Source: DASXAI01 sp963798445
GTDB lineage: Bacteria; Actinomycetota; Acidimicrobiia; Acidimicrobiales; Ilumatobacteraceae
Reading direction: 5' to 3'
DNA length: 64,000 nucleotides
Assembly: GCA_963798445.1 (NCBI GenBank)
Contig: CAWCTH010000001.1
Location: 89,963-153,962 of the forward strand
Shown: in pieces, positions 43,903-53,642 of the stretch
Numbering within the stretch: position 1 is the first letter of the stretch
Layout: each line of letters begins with the position of its first letter
Position numbers and translations under genes: made by a program
The notes under the pieces: generated by a model
Told to the model about the DNA's origin: nothing
Seen by the model: the letters and a program-made list of their open reading frames with translations, nothing else
Databases searched by the model: none

Positions 43903-44057
43903 AGGGATGCCCTCCTTCGCGGGCTGCGCCCACGCCATCGGGGCCGGGACCCGCGCCAGACTCAGGCAAGCGGACCACGAGGCTCCCGGGTCGCACAAGT
44001 GCCGATCGGCATGGGATGTGCGATCGCGACCGCTCGCCACGCTGGCTTCCTCTTCGG

Positions 44058-44546
44058 TCATCTCAGGCTCATCCGTGGCCTCACAGCGGAGCGATCACTC
44101 GGTATTCGGCGCTCGATGTACGTGGTCGTCGTGCTGCTCCAGACGATCTGTTCGAGGCGGGCAAGGGCGGAGGACAGGTCGACACCGTCGCCTGTGGATG
44201 CGACAGAGGTCGGCTCCATACCCTCATCGGGCATCGGCAGTTCGCGGACGGAGCGCCTGCGCCGCGCTCGCAGGGCCTGACGCGCCTCGTTACCGGCGAT
44301 CGCGATGAGCCACGGTCTGAGACGGTCCGGGTCTCGCAAGGCCGGGAGCTGCTGCCACGCCTTGATCCAGGCCGCCTGCGCCGCATCCCTCGCAAGCTCG
44401 ACGTCACCGCAGATGACGTAGGCGATACGGACGAGATCCGCGTGATGCACATCGACGAGCGCGCTGAAGGCAGCCGCGTCCCCTCGCTGGGCGCGACCAA
44501 GGACATCATCCTCGATCAGGGGCCGGATACCCACCTCGATGCTCAC
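44058..44546 (-). CDS. ECF-type sigma factor, C-terminally truncated
   Basis: 162 codons. Region 2 is complete: VLGRAQRGDAAAFSALVDVH, DLVRIAYVICGDVELARDAA, QAAWIKAWQQLPALRDPDRL, RPWLIAIAGNEARQALRARR. After a spacer the protein reaches DLSSALARLEQIVWSS, where region 4 should begin, and turns into unrelated sequence. It therefore probably lacks -35 recognition. GTG start. It could be a broken member of the large SigJ/ECF41-like groups found with small membrane proteins such as the DUF4386 gene downstream. Confidence 0.7.
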   Translation of the reverse strand: MSIEVGIRPLIEDDVLGRAQRGDAAAFSALVDVHHADLVRIAYVICGDVELARDAAQAAWIKAWQQLPALRDPDRLRPWLIAIAGNEARQALRARRRRSVRELPMPDEGMEPTSVASTGDGVDLSSALARLEQIVWSSTTTTYIERRIPSDRSAVRPRMSLR

Positions 44547-44837
44547 GATAGGTAGATGCCGGCCGAGCGGTCAGCGCTTCACGGCATGGCGCATCGATAG
44601 GCGCGCGACCGGACCGATCGGACGTCTGGAGGATGCGGGCGACTGGGCCCACCACTTCCAGACCCAGTCCATCCACCGCCTCCACCAGGCAACGATGACT
44701 GCCCGGCTTCGGGCTGCCTCACCGGGGTCAGATGAGGCATCGTCCGGCCGCGCGTATCATCCGTGCCGGCTCGCGTCGGCCCCAGCCGGTCGCGACCTTG
44801 AGGATGCTGGGCCGAGTGTGGCCCAAGGAGGAGCGAC

Positions 44838-45905
44838 GTGCGACTTCCATCCAGGATGGCGGCGGCCGTGCTTGTCATGCTCACCACGACCCTCTGCCTC
44901 GCCGCGCCGGGAGTGGTCGCCCAGGATGCCAGTCCCGGTGCGAGTCCGAGTGCCAGCGGGAGTCCCGCTCCGGCAGCCGCGGCCAGCCCGTTCTGCGCCG
45001 TCCTCACGACCGCGGAGGTCGGGACCGCCCTCGGCGCCGACGTGACGGTCGGTAGCAGCACCTCGACCTCGTGCAGCTATGCGGCCACGAACGGTGCGAC
45101 GCTGACGGTGCTGCTCGAGGCCGGGGACCTCGCCACGGTCATCGGCGCCATCCCCAGCCCTGCCCCGGCGAGTGCGCTCCCGAGCGCCTCGCCAGACGCG
45201 GCAGTGCCCAGCCCGGCGGGCTTGATCGTCGCCGGACAGCCCGCGTATGTCACCCCGGATGGCACCGTGCTGTATGTCCAGGTCAGCGGCGGGGTCGTCA
45301 GCTTCGGGGCTCTCGGCTTCCCGAGGACCGCGGAGGAGACGACCGCCACGCTCGAGGCGCTCGCTTCGACGGCGATCCCCCGGCTGCCATCGATCCCCAC
45401 CCCATCCGCCGGCCCGGATGCATCACCGCAGCCACTGCCATCCCTGAGCGCCAACGCTGACCCCGAGCTCGCCGCGATGTTCCCCAGCGCCATCGGCGGC
45501 CAGCCGGTCCAGGCCCAGACGTACACGGCTCGCGAGTTGGCCGCGAACGGCATGAACAAGGCCACGCTCAAGGCCATCAAGAGCGGGCTGGCCGCCGTCG
45601 GCAAGACCCTCGACGACATGACCTTCGGCTACTCGACCTACGGCGCCGGCGACCTGACGGCGGTGCGGGTCAAGGGCGTGGATGCCGCGAGCATCGAGCC
45701 GCAGGTGCTCCGGCTCCTGCTCAGTGGCTTCAAGCACCCCAGGCAGACCCCGACCAAGCTCCACGGCAAGAAGGTCATCAAGGTCACCGACGGTAAGGCT
45801 TCCAAGAGTGCCGAGCCCACATACTTCTACACCCATGGCGATGTGCTCTGGGAGGTGAAGGCGCCGGAGCCCGACCTTGCGGAGATCCTCCAGACGCTGC
45901 CCTGA
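44838..45905 (+). CDS. secreted protein, unknown function
   Basis: 355 residues. A signal peptide ends LAAPGVVAQ-DASPG, followed by a Ser/Pro/Ala-rich spacer. A cysteine-bearing domain (SPFCAVLTTAEVGTALGADV and TSCSYAATNGATLTV) resembles DUF3558-like modules. A second domain follows after another spacer (MFPSAIGGQPVQAQTY, SGFKHPRQTPTKLHGKKVIK, FYTHGDVLWEVKAPEPDLAE). GTG start behind AAGGAGG. Probably surface-exposed; no enzyme motif. Confidence 0.68.
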   Translation: MRLPSRMAAAVLVMLTTTLCLAAPGVVAQDASPGASPSASGSPAPAAAASPFCAVLTTAEVGTALGADVTVGSSTSTSCSYAATNGATLTVLLEAGDLATVIGAIPSPAPASALPSASPDAAVPSPAGLIVAGQPAYVTPDGTVLYVQVSGGVVSFGALGFPRTAEETTATLEALASTAIPRLPSIPTPSAGPDASPQPLPSLSANADPELAAMFPSAIGGQPVQAQTYTARELAANGMNKATLKAIKSGLAAVGKTLDDMTFGYSTYGAGDLTAVRVKGVDAASIEPQVLRLLLSGFKHPRQTPTKLHGKKVIKVTDGKASKSAEPTYFYTHGDVLWEVKAPEPDLAEILQTLP

Positions 45906-46143
45906 CTCGGGCCGCAGGGATGGGGCTCTCCGTGATGCGAGGCATGGGCCGGCTGGCCGCGGGTCTCGTGTCCGTGTTGGTGGCCGCGTTCATCGTGCGC
46001 CTCCGATGGGAGGTACCCGGGTGCTCGCCGCTACCGCGCCTCGGGTCGGCAAGGATGCTGTCGTACCCGTACAGTCGGCCGATGCCAGACAGCGTGGCAG
46101 TCGCAGGCCCGGGAGGTCCGGGCCACACCGATAGGAGGACGTG

Positions 46144-47490
46144 ATGCCGGAGCTCGCCGCACTTCGCCAGCTCGTCGATGTCGAGGTCCTGGTCACGGGG
46201 GACTCCGCCTATGACGACGCCCGCCGTTCATTCAACGGTCTGATCGACCGCCGACCACTGGCGATCGTCCGGCCGCGGAGCACCAAGGGCGTCGCGGGTG
46301 CCGTGCGCTGGGCCAGCGACGCGGGGGTCCCGGTCTGCGTTCGGGGTGGCGGTCACAGCGTGGCGGGCCATTCCGTCGCCGACGGCGCACTCATGGTCGA
46401 CCTGTCGAGGATGCGGTCGGTCGACGTCGAGCCAGGTCAGCGGATCGCGCACGCGGACGGCGGCTGCCAGTGGCTGGACGTGGACACCGCGACCCAGGCC
46501 CATGGGCTCGCCGTGACCGGCGGCACGTTCGTGGACACGGGGATCGGCGGCCTCACGCTGGGTGGTGGCATCGGGTATCTGGGTAGCTCGTGTGGCCTGA
46601 CGTGCGACAACCTGGTCGGTGCCGACCTCGTCACCGCGGCCGGCGACATCCTGCACGTCACAGCGGACACGGACCCTGAGCTGCTGTGGGCGCTCCGCGG
46701 CGGCGGTGGCAACTTCGGCGTGGTGACGCGGTTCACCTACCGCCTCCACCAGGTCGGTCTGCTCTACGGGGGCGGCCTCTACTTCCGGCGCGAGGATGTA
46801 TCGGCGGTCTTGACGCGAGTGCGCGAGGTGATCGCGTCCGCTCCCGATGCGCTCATGCTCGCCCTGTTCCTGGGCCGCCGCCTCGGGTTCGAAGACCCCG
46901 TCGTCGAGCTCCTCGTGGCGTTCAATGGTCCGGCCGCTGACGGCGAGGAGGCCATCCGGGCCCTGCGGACGCTACCGGTGCTCGACGATCGCGTCGGCCC
47001 CATCAGCTACGGGTCGCTGCAGGGCTACAACGCCCTGCTGCCGTTCGGCATCCGTCACTACTGGAAGGGCCACTTCGTGCGGGAGATGTCCGACGAGGTG
47101 ATCGCGGCGACCGCCGCGGCCTGGGCCACCCATCCGGAGCCCACCGGGGGCATCCTCATCGAGATGCTGTCGGGTGTCGCGCAGCGGGAGGGGGCGGAAA
47201 CGGCATCGTTCGGCCAGCGCGCGGCCGCTGCCAACGTCAGCGCCATCGCCGCGTGGCGAGATGCGCCGGAAGACGAGATCCAGATCGCCTGGGCGCGCGC
47301 ATTCGCGGACGCGCTCGCGCCCTACTCGCTCACCGGCGGCGGCTACGTGAACTACGCGACCCCCGATGAGTCGGCCGATCGGGTGCGCAAGGCCTACGGT
47401 CCGGAGCGCTACGACCGCCTCGTCGCCGTCAAGCGCCGCCTGGACCCCACCAATCGATTCCGCTTCAATCTGAATATCGCGCCCGGCTGA
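46144..47490 (+). CDS. FAD-binding oxidoreductase, BBE type
   Basis: 448 residues. The PCMH FAD domain shows PLAIVRPRSTKGVAGAVRWA and VCVRGGGHSVAGHSVADGAL, with the His that carries 8-alpha-linked FAD in this family. LTLGGGIGYLGSSCGLTCDN and LLWALRGGGGNFGVVTRF follow. The C-terminal BBE segment is GGYVNYATPDES..YDRLVAVKRRLDPTNRF. The second covalent link (Cys) of plant berberine bridge enzymes is not evident. Oxidises alcohols, sugars or alkaloids; substrate unknown. AGGAGG five bases before the ATG. Confidence 0.9.
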   Translation: MPELAALRQLVDVEVLVTGDSAYDDARRSFNGLIDRRPLAIVRPRSTKGVAGAVRWASDAGVPVCVRGGGHSVAGHSVADGALMVDLSRMRSVDVEPGQRIAHADGGCQWLDVDTATQAHGLAVTGGTFVDTGIGGLTLGGGIGYLGSSCGLTCDNLVGADLVTAAGDILHVTADTDPELLWALRGGGGNFGVVTRFTYRLHQVGLLYGGGLYFRREDVSAVLTRVREVIASAPDALMLALFLGRRLGFEDPVVELLVAFNGPAADGEEAIRALRTLPVLDDRVGPISYGSLQGYNALLPFGIRHYWKGHFVREMSDEVIAATAAAWATHPEPTGGILIEMLSGVAQREGAETASFGQRAAAANVSAIAAWRDAPEDEIQIAWARAFADALAPYSLTGGGYVNYATPDESADRVRKAYGPERYDRLVAVKRRLDPTNRFRFNLNIAPG

Positions 47491-47491
47491 G

Positions 47492-47513
47492 GCCAGGGAG
47501 GGAACGCCCTGGC
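47492..47513 (+). terminator. hairpin after the FAD oxidoreductase gene
   Basis: GCCAGGG and CCCTGGC, eight-base loop, beginning two bases past the stop codon. Confidence 0.5.
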
Positions 47514-47765
47514 GATCCCTAGGACACTCTCGGGTGCCACCACGTTGTGCCCTGTCAGTCCCTGGGGATCGCGCAGGACCCGACCTCGCTGACCTCGAGC
47601 GGCAGCGAGCGGACCGACGATGCGGACCGGATCACCCGGTGGATGGCGTCGGTGGTGATTTGCCGCGCATGGATGCGGCACAGGACCTGGGTCTCCAGCT
47701 GCTCTGGCTCGGCCGGATAGATGCAGCCGTCGAGAGGGCGCGGCGCGGTCCGACATCTCGCTCCG

Positions 47766-49931
47766 TCAGATCAGGATGCACCGGGTGCCCGATGGGTCGA
47801 GCCCTTCGTTCCAGTAGATCCAGTTCGGGCTCTGGCCGAGGAAGAGGACCGTGGTCGAGATGAAGGCGATCTCGATGACCGCGGCCTCCGCCATCGCGCC
47901 GAAGCACCACACCTCGCCCTGCTCGACCTCGATCATGTAGCCGTACTCCTCCATCTCCGCGCCGGACAGGTCGTCCATCGCGTCGACGACGGCCCCGGTC
48001 TTGGGGTCGATGGCCCACCAGCCCGTCCGCTGCTGGCCACCCAGCATCACGGGCTCCGCTGGGATGACCACCACCTGACCTGCCGCGACGGCCTCCTGCA
48101 GGTAGGCGTTCGCCACCGGACCAAAGGGCAGCTGGTCCGGGATGCTGCCCTGCAGCACGCGCGTGGGGATATCCGCGTCCGCGGCCGCCTCGAAGACCTC
48201 GCTGACCCCGATCGCCCGATGGAACCCGGAGGGCGCGCCGCTCATGCCCTCGAGAGCGGCTCGCTCCGCGAGGTGGGCCATCACCCCGGCTTCCAGCCGA
48301 GCCTTCGCGGGGGTGATGGATGATCCGGCCAGCGGCAGCACGCCCTGGTGGCGGGTGAGGATATCGAGGCCGGCACGAACCTGGGGCGCCGGGGGGCCGG
48401 CCTCCGGCGCGACGGTCACCGAGACGATGTTCGGGGCATCGATGAACGCCCGGGCACCCTCGTCGAGCACGGCTCCGGCGTCCAGTGCGTCCCGGAGCAC
48501 GTGGTAGGCGAGCGCCAACATGCCGCTGGGGTGTGCGACGTCGGCCGCGACGCTGAGGGCGCTGGTGGGACCGGTGGCGACCACGATCGTCCGCGTGGCC
48601 GCCATGGGCGGGTAGACGGCCGTGCCGGTGCCCCGTACGTCCACGAGCTCGATCGGCTCGATCGCGTCGAGCTCGATCGCTCCCGTCCGGCGCATGTCCG
48701 CCGGCACGCGATCGAACACGGTGCGGCGCGCTACCACGGGTGCCGAGCCGGGGCCCGTGACCGTGACCTGGAACCACTCCCCGGTCGCCTCGCCGTCCAC
48801 CGGTCCGGCACCCGGCGATGGGGCGTCCGAGAACGGATCGGTGCCACCGAGCGGGCCAGCCGCGCTGCCGGTGGGGAACGCGACCGACTTGTCGGCGACG
48901 AGTGCCTGGCCGCCCAGGTCTAGCGTCGGCCGATAGTCGAGCCAGCCATCCCCGAGCAGGTTGCTCAGCGTGACCCCGATGCTCCGGACGCCCGATGGCG
49001 TGACGTGGCCGAATGTCACGGGGACGCCCGCGAGCTCATCGGCGAATCCCGAGTAGTCGAGCACAGCGTCGGTCGCCAGCTGTCCTCCGGCGACCCGCTC
49101 GATGTCCACCTCGAACCCCACCCGGTAGCGCAGGTCGTCCGGCAGCTCCGCCAGCGTCTCGGCAGCCGATGTGAGGACGCTGCCGGGCTCGGCACCAGGG
49201 AGTGTGGGGTCGAGGTTCAGCCATGTCGTCCCGAACTGGACCTGCACCCAGGTGTGATCGGCTATCTCGGAAGGTGGGAGGGACGGCTCGTCTGTGGGCA
49301 GGCTGACCCCGGCGTCATGAAGGGCGGTCTCGAGCATCGCGACCGTCCCGTCCAGCCTGGCGCCGGCCTCCGCGACCTGAGTCAGGGCGTCCGCTCGCAC
49401 CTGCTCCAGGTCGATGCCGGCTGGCGGCGATCCACTCGGCGTGGGCGAGGTGTCCGAGTCTCCCGGTCGGGCCGGGTCGCGAATCAGGGCAGCGGCGGTC
49501 GCGGCCCGGGCGCTTGCTGCGTCCATGACCGTGGAACCCAGGATCCGCGCGGCCGTCGTCGAATCGAGTGGCCCGCGAGCGAAGCGGTATCGCACCAGGC
49601 TCGCGCCCAGGAGCGCGGCGAGGAGCAACGACTTGTCGAGGGAGTTGCCGGCACGAGCAGCAAGGGTGCCACGGGCTCCCCGGAGGATGCCGGCGTACGG
49701 CTCGTAACGGACGCCGTCGGCAACGAACCGGAAGATCCTGCCGGTGTCGAAGTCCAGGTCCTGGGCGAGCGCGCCGACCGGGTCCGCCTCGGACGCGGTG
49801 GGCACGGACGGGCTGGTCAACGTGTCCGGCGTGCGCCAGGCCGCAGCGGCCGGACCGGTAGACACCAGCAGCGCCAAGGCGAGCGCGAGCGCCGCGGTCC
49901 GAAGGGATGACCGTGACGACGAACGCGACAT
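47766..49931 (-). CDS. secreted transglutaminase-like protein with altered catalytic site
   Basis: 721 residues. Signal peptide ALALALLVSTGPAAAA. The transglutaminase-like core has ARGTLAARAGNSLDKSLLLA (the position where the nucleophilic Cys is expected reads Ser), the His strand IADHTWVQVQFGTTWLNLDP with its Asp, then a long beta-rich region (VGFEVDIERVAGGQ; EWFQVTVTGPG). A C-terminal part resembles a hydrophobic toxin- or adhesin-like tail (EVWCFGAMAEAAVIEIAFIS). Likely a surface protein binding rather than cross-linking. The in-frame sequence after its TGA remains open for ~65 codons. Confidence 0.75.
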   Translation of the reverse strand: MSRSSSRSSLRTAALALALALLVSTGPAAAAWRTPDTLTSPSVPTASEADPVGALAQDLDFDTGRIFRFVADGVRYEPYAGILRGARGTLAARAGNSLDKSLLLAALLGASLVRYRFARGPLDSTTAARILGSTVMDAASARAATAAALIRDPARPGDSDTSPTPSGSPPAGIDLEQVRADALTQVAEAGARLDGTVAMLETALHDAGVSLPTDEPSLPPSEIADHTWVQVQFGTTWLNLDPTLPGAEPGSVLTSAAETLAELPDDLRYRVGFEVDIERVAGGQLATDAVLDYSGFADELAGVPVTFGHVTPSGVRSIGVTLSNLLGDGWLDYRPTLDLGGQALVADKSVAFPTGSAAGPLGGTDPFSDAPSPGAGPVDGEATGEWFQVTVTGPGSAPVVARRTVFDRVPADMRRTGAIELDAIEPIELVDVRGTGTAVYPPMAATRTIVVATGPTSALSVAADVAHPSGMLALAYHVLRDALDAGAVLDEGARAFIDAPNIVSVTVAPEAGPPAPQVRAGLDILTRHQGVLPLAGSSITPAKARLEAGVMAHLAERAALEGMSGAPSGFHRAIGVSEVFEAAADADIPTRVLQGSIPDQLPFGPVANAYLQEAVAAGQVVVIPAEPVMLGGQQRTGWWAIDPKTGAVVDAMDDLSGAEMEEYGYMIEVEQGEVWCFGAMAEAAVIEIAFISTTVLFLGQSPNWIYWNEGLDPSGTRCILI

Positions 49932-50038
49932 GCGTCCACGCTCCCCTGGTCGGGCAGCTCCCCGGCGGGCTGTTCGCGCGAGGGTAGCACCACGCCGTGC
50001 GCCGACAAACCGTTACGAGCGCGGGCGCAACCTCTCGC

Positions 50039-52081
50039 TCATTCGAGGACCACGACCGAGTGGGTCGGGAGTGGCGGCAGTGCGACGGAGGCATAGTCCC
50101 CGACGAGGGATACCGGCAGCGGCGTGCGTTCCGGTGCCAGGTACGCGGTGGGATGGTGGCCGGACCGCCAGAGCACATCGATGCCGGCCCCGCTGAGCGG
50201 CCACCCGCCATCCACGTGCGGGACCCCCTGCAATGTCCGTCGGGGCTGGTACGCGGTCAAGTGCACGATCTGACGCTTGGGCCGGTCTCCGGCCGCCTCC
50301 TGACTCGTCAGCGACGCTTCCAGCCAGGCAGGGCCCCGAGTCCGCACCAGCGGAGCGGGCACCAGCCATTCAAGGATGTTGCGCACCATCTCCCGGTACA
50401 CCCAGTAGTCGGTCTCCCGGTAGGCCGCGAAGACCGGAGGAGCGACGTACGCCACGCGATCGTCGCGCACGACGATCGGGGCTCCGAGTGGCGCGCCGAC
50501 CGGCGCATGCGCGTGGGACGTGAAGTGCTGCCACGTTCGCTCGAACAGGGCTTGTCGCAGCTCACCATGGACCTGCGCTCCACCGGTCGGGGCCACGAGT
50601 CGTGGACGTCCGTAGAACACATAGTCATAGTCGGGCGCCAGTTCCCCCGTGCCACACAGCTCGGCATCCAACCGTAGGTAGGAAGGCTCGGTCGGCGATT
50701 CCCCGAGCTCCACGATCGGCAATCGTTCGATGCCGTCCGCGCCGTCCCCCGTCGCGAGCAATCGACCACCCCGTTCGACGTGGTCGGTCACGGCCTTCCT
50801 GCCCCCTGCATCGAGCGCTGTCCCGTCCGGGAGGACCAGCACACCGTAGCGTCCCAGGGTCGACGGGTCCGGGTCCACGATATCGAACTGGATGCCGAGC
50901 TCCAGGAACATCTGGGCGGCCCCGTCGAGCCCGCGACATCGCTCCGACATGAACACGCCGCGCCCCCGATCGACCCGACGGCCCGTGCTCACGATGGCGA
51001 CGTCCACAGGGAAGGTGACGTCCACCAGCCACGGCTCGAGGCGCCGGACCCGGTCATATGCGCGGCCGACGAGCCGGTACACGGCAGCATCCAGGACACC
51101 CGAGGGGTGCAACTGGTCGCCGATGCTGACGCGACCGCCAGCTCCGAGGATGGTGCCGACCTCGTAGGCGAGCTGATCGGTCGTCTTGAGCCCACCGAAG
51201 TCCCCCCACGACCGGTGGAAGCGACCCGTCATGCCGACGATCGGCCGTCCGTACACCCTGGCCTGCCGAGCAGCGATGGGGTAGTGGAGATACCCCCACT
51301 CGGTGGGGGCCGTGGGCAGGCTCTCGATCTCCAGGTGCGTCTGGTAGGCGAGCTTGTCGCGCATCGCGGCGTCGGTCGCGTGGTTGTACATGATCGTGGC
51401 CTCGGGGGCGAGGCGTTCGATGACCGAGCTCAGCGCGTCCTGGAAGTGCAGGACCTCAGCGTACGCATGCTCGACCACCGCGGACTCATCTGCCAGGTCC
51501 ACACCCGCATCGCGCATGCGGGCCTGGGAGGCGGGCGAGTAGTTGGGGGCCGTGAAGGCGATGTCGAACCAGAAGCCGTCGGGCGCATACCGCTCACATA
51601 GCTCGACCACTTGGGCCGTCACGTAGTCAGCGTAGGGAGAGGCGAGGTCGAGGGTGCTCCATGACCAACCCCCTGCCACCTGTGATTCCCCCGAGAGTGG
51701 CGGCCGTATCCCCGACGTTCCATCGCGGCGGGTGACCACCCAGCCCGGATTCCGCTCGGCTGCGAGGTCGTCCCACATCAACGTGACATACACGGGCGCG
51801 CGGACGCCTACCCCGCGAAGGGCAGCGATCTGCTGCCCGAGCAGGTCGAAGGCCAGGTTCGGATGCTGCGTACCGACGGCAGTCGGGTAGTAGGAGTGCC
51901 CGTGGTGACATCGAGCGAAGAGGTTGACGGATGCGACGTTCGCATCGCGCAGGGTCGCCGCGAAGCGATCCGAGTCGAATTCCGCGCCCACCGCCTGACA
52001 TCGGTCCGAGGTATGGAAGTCGAGGTGGATCTGCCGGAACGGGACGTCGTCGGCGACCCGTCCATGAGCGTCCCGCTTCAT
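50039..52081 (-). CDS. GHL6-type putative glycoside hydrolase
   Basis: 680 residues. The N-terminal barrel is PFRQIHLDFHTSD, SVNLFARCHHGHSYYPTAV, HPNLAFDLLGQQIAALRGVG, VYVTLMWDDLAAERNPGW and YAPDGFWFDIAFTAP, with Asp as a candidate catalytic residue: the hypothetical glycosyl hydrolase 6 family. A GH42-like trimerisation domain follows in the middle (FDIVDPDPSTLGRYGVLVLP, AVTDHVERGGRLLATGD), then a C-terminal beta domain. No signal peptide. Related proteins are near alpha-L-fucosidases and beta-galactosidases. The ATG at 52081 is chosen over a GTG at 52153 because the family match begins there. Confidence 0.85.
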   Translation of the reverse strand: MKRDAHGRVADDVPFRQIHLDFHTSDRCQAVGAEFDSDRFAATLRDANVASVNLFARCHHGHSYYPTAVGTQHPNLAFDLLGQQIAALRGVGVRAPVYVTLMWDDLAAERNPGWVVTRRDGTSGIRPPLSGESQVAGGWSWSTLDLASPYADYVTAQVVELCERYAPDGFWFDIAFTAPNYSPASQARMRDAGVDLADESAVVEHAYAEVLHFQDALSSVIERLAPEATIMYNHATDAAMRDKLAYQTHLEIESLPTAPTEWGYLHYPIAARQARVYGRPIVGMTGRFHRSWGDFGGLKTTDQLAYEVGTILGAGGRVSIGDQLHPSGVLDAAVYRLVGRAYDRVRRLEPWLVDVTFPVDVAIVSTGRRVDRGRGVFMSERCRGLDGAAQMFLELGIQFDIVDPDPSTLGRYGVLVLPDGTALDAGGRKAVTDHVERGGRLLATGDGADGIERLPIVELGESPTEPSYLRLDAELCGTGELAPDYDYVFYGRPRLVAPTGGAQVHGELRQALFERTWQHFTSHAHAPVGAPLGAPIVVRDDRVAYVAPPVFAAYRETDYWVYREMVRNILEWLVPAPLVRTRGPAWLEASLTSQEAAGDRPKRQIVHLTAYQPRRTLQGVPHVDGGWPLSGAGIDVLWRSGHHPTAYLAPERTPLPVSLVGDYASVALPPLPTHSVVVLE

Positions 52082-52489
52082 CGGCCGTGCACTGATCCCA
52101 AGTCGCCCAGCCCCCAGGCCCGCACGTGGAGGCGCTGGTCGCGCTCGATCCACGATCGCGCTGAGCCTATCATCCTGTACGCCTTCAGCGGGACGTCGCC
52201 GACATCCGCCACTGGTCGTGATCCGCGCCTAACCGGCATCGTCGTCCCACCCCCAGCCAGCTTCCCGCTTCGCCTCCAGTTTCGCCGCTGCACCAGCGGC
52301 CCCGATGAGCACCTTGCTCCCAAGCCAGCGAGTTGTCGAGCCCGAGCGGATCCAGAGCCGCGATCTCGAGCCCCCGGCGGACCGACGCGACAACGCCGAG
52401 ACCAGCCACGGCTGATCGCGCCCGGGACCGACCACGGCAAGGAGCGTGGGGTCTTGTCGAGTTGGGGCGCGGACCCGCTCGACCCGGCA
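52082..52489. other. intergenic, possible decayed coding piece
   Basis: A minus-strand frame at 52229-52330 ends with VLIGAAGAAAKLEAKREAGW, which looks protein-like but has no start and no family. Otherwise nothing was recognised. TAGGCT near 52160 on the minus strand could be a -10 box for the GHL6 gene. Confidence 0.3.
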
Positions 52490-53356
52490 TCACTGGAGGC
52501 CGGAGATCGTGCCGAGCGCTGGGTACGGCGGACCAGCCCGCAACGCGGCGAGGACCTCCAGGGCTGCCTGTCTTCCGCTCGGGAACTGGTCTTCAGCATC
52601 TGACAGCCAGGCCGCGACCATCGCAAGGACGAGGATGCGGCAATCATCGAGCAGTGCCCGATCGATGCCGGCGTAGCACTCGCTGACCGCCTTCGGGACG
52701 TGCGCGAGGTCGAATTCGACCGGACCTCGACAAGCAGTCTCGAGGTCGATGAACAGCGGCCCGTCCTTGGTGTTGAGGACGTTCCCGGGGTGTGGCTCGC
52801 CGTGCAGCAGCTGGTCCGCGGCGCCTCGCCCGGCGATCACGGGCATCAAGCGACCGAACGTGTCCACGAGAAGGCCGCGATCGGCGTCGCCGAGGTCCGG
52901 CGTCCGCTCGCGGCTCCCAACAAGTAGCTGAGCTTCCCTGACCCGATCCGTGAAGTGCGGCGTCGTGACGTCGACATGCCGCATACCGGCGTGAAGCCGC
53001 GAGAGCGCGTCAGCGTAGTCGGCTGGCGAGAGGTCGCGAGCGGGCTGGGGCTCGTAGTAGGTCCAGAGCGTGAGCTCGAAGCCGTCGCGCTCGTAGACGC
53101 CCGGCACGACTCGGGGATCGAGAAGTGCCACGGGGCTGTCGGTCGCAGCGAGCCGTGCCGCAAGGTCGACCTCGAACCGTGCGGCCTGGTGCGTCGGGAG
53201 CGCCACACGCGCAAGGATGTCGGATGGCAGCAGGCGCAACGCGAGCCTGTTCGAGACGTGAAGGACGTCCGCCTCGTCGGCCCTCAGGCCGAGTGCTGAG
53301 GCAGTCCACCTGGCCGCAGCCACCGCGCGCGCTACCTGGGACGCCTGCATTGCCAT
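52490..53356 (-). CDS. aminoglycoside phosphotransferase-like kinase
   Basis: 288 residues of the APH/ChoK fold. The N-lobe has VLHVSNRLALRLLPSDILAR and ARFEVDLAARLAATDSPVAL. The catalytic loop is LLHGEPHPGNVLNTKDG (HGxxHxxN with the acidic catalytic position replaced by Glu-Pro-His spacing typical of this group), and the metal-binding DxD equivalent is LFIDLETACRGPVEFDLAHV. Phosphorylates a small hydroxylated substrate; resistance is only one of many roles. No resistance context. Confidence 0.82.
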   Translation of the reverse strand: MAMQASQVARAVAAARWTASALGLRADEADVLHVSNRLALRLLPSDILARVALPTHQAARFEVDLAARLAATDSPVALLDPRVVPGVYERDGFELTLWTYYEPQPARDLSPADYADALSRLHAGMRHVDVTTPHFTDRVREAQLLVGSRERTPDLGDADRGLLVDTFGRLMPVIAGRGAADQLLHGEPHPGNVLNTKDGPLFIDLETACRGPVEFDLAHVPKAVSECYAGIDRALLDDCRILVLAMVAAWLSDAEDQFPSGRQAALEVLAALRAGPPYPALGTISGLQ

Positions 53357-53642
53357 CCGATCGCTCGATGCTGCTATCCGATGTCACCTGGTCGCGCCCC
53401 GCTGCTCCTCGAGTGCGCTGTCCGTGTGGGGATCGATGAGATTACCGTCCCGCGCTCTGTTGCTGTCGGTGACCAGAACGGTGTTGTCGGCCCAGTGTGC
53501 CGCTAGAGCCGTACGACGGGCGGATGACCAGCGATCCAATCCCCCATCGTGAGTAGCGCAGGGTGTCCGGGCAGACGGCCCGGTGTCCAGCGACGCCGGG
53601 CTCCCGCCAGCATCGTCGTCGCCTCACGTGGGGCGTCTGGAG

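Noticed and set aside
44547..44837. Minus-strand frame with coding-like composition upstream of the second sigma factor
   Set aside because: No start codon, ribosome binding site or recognised family; probably a compositional effect.
47560..47765. In-frame continuation after the transglutaminase TGA (about 65 codons, protein-like)
   Set aside because: No start codon, no selenocysteine element seen, and no family match; could be a decayed extension but cannot be supported.
53443..53625. Short arginine-rich minus frame between the kinase and META genes
   Set aside because: No start signal or family; typical high-GC shadow.
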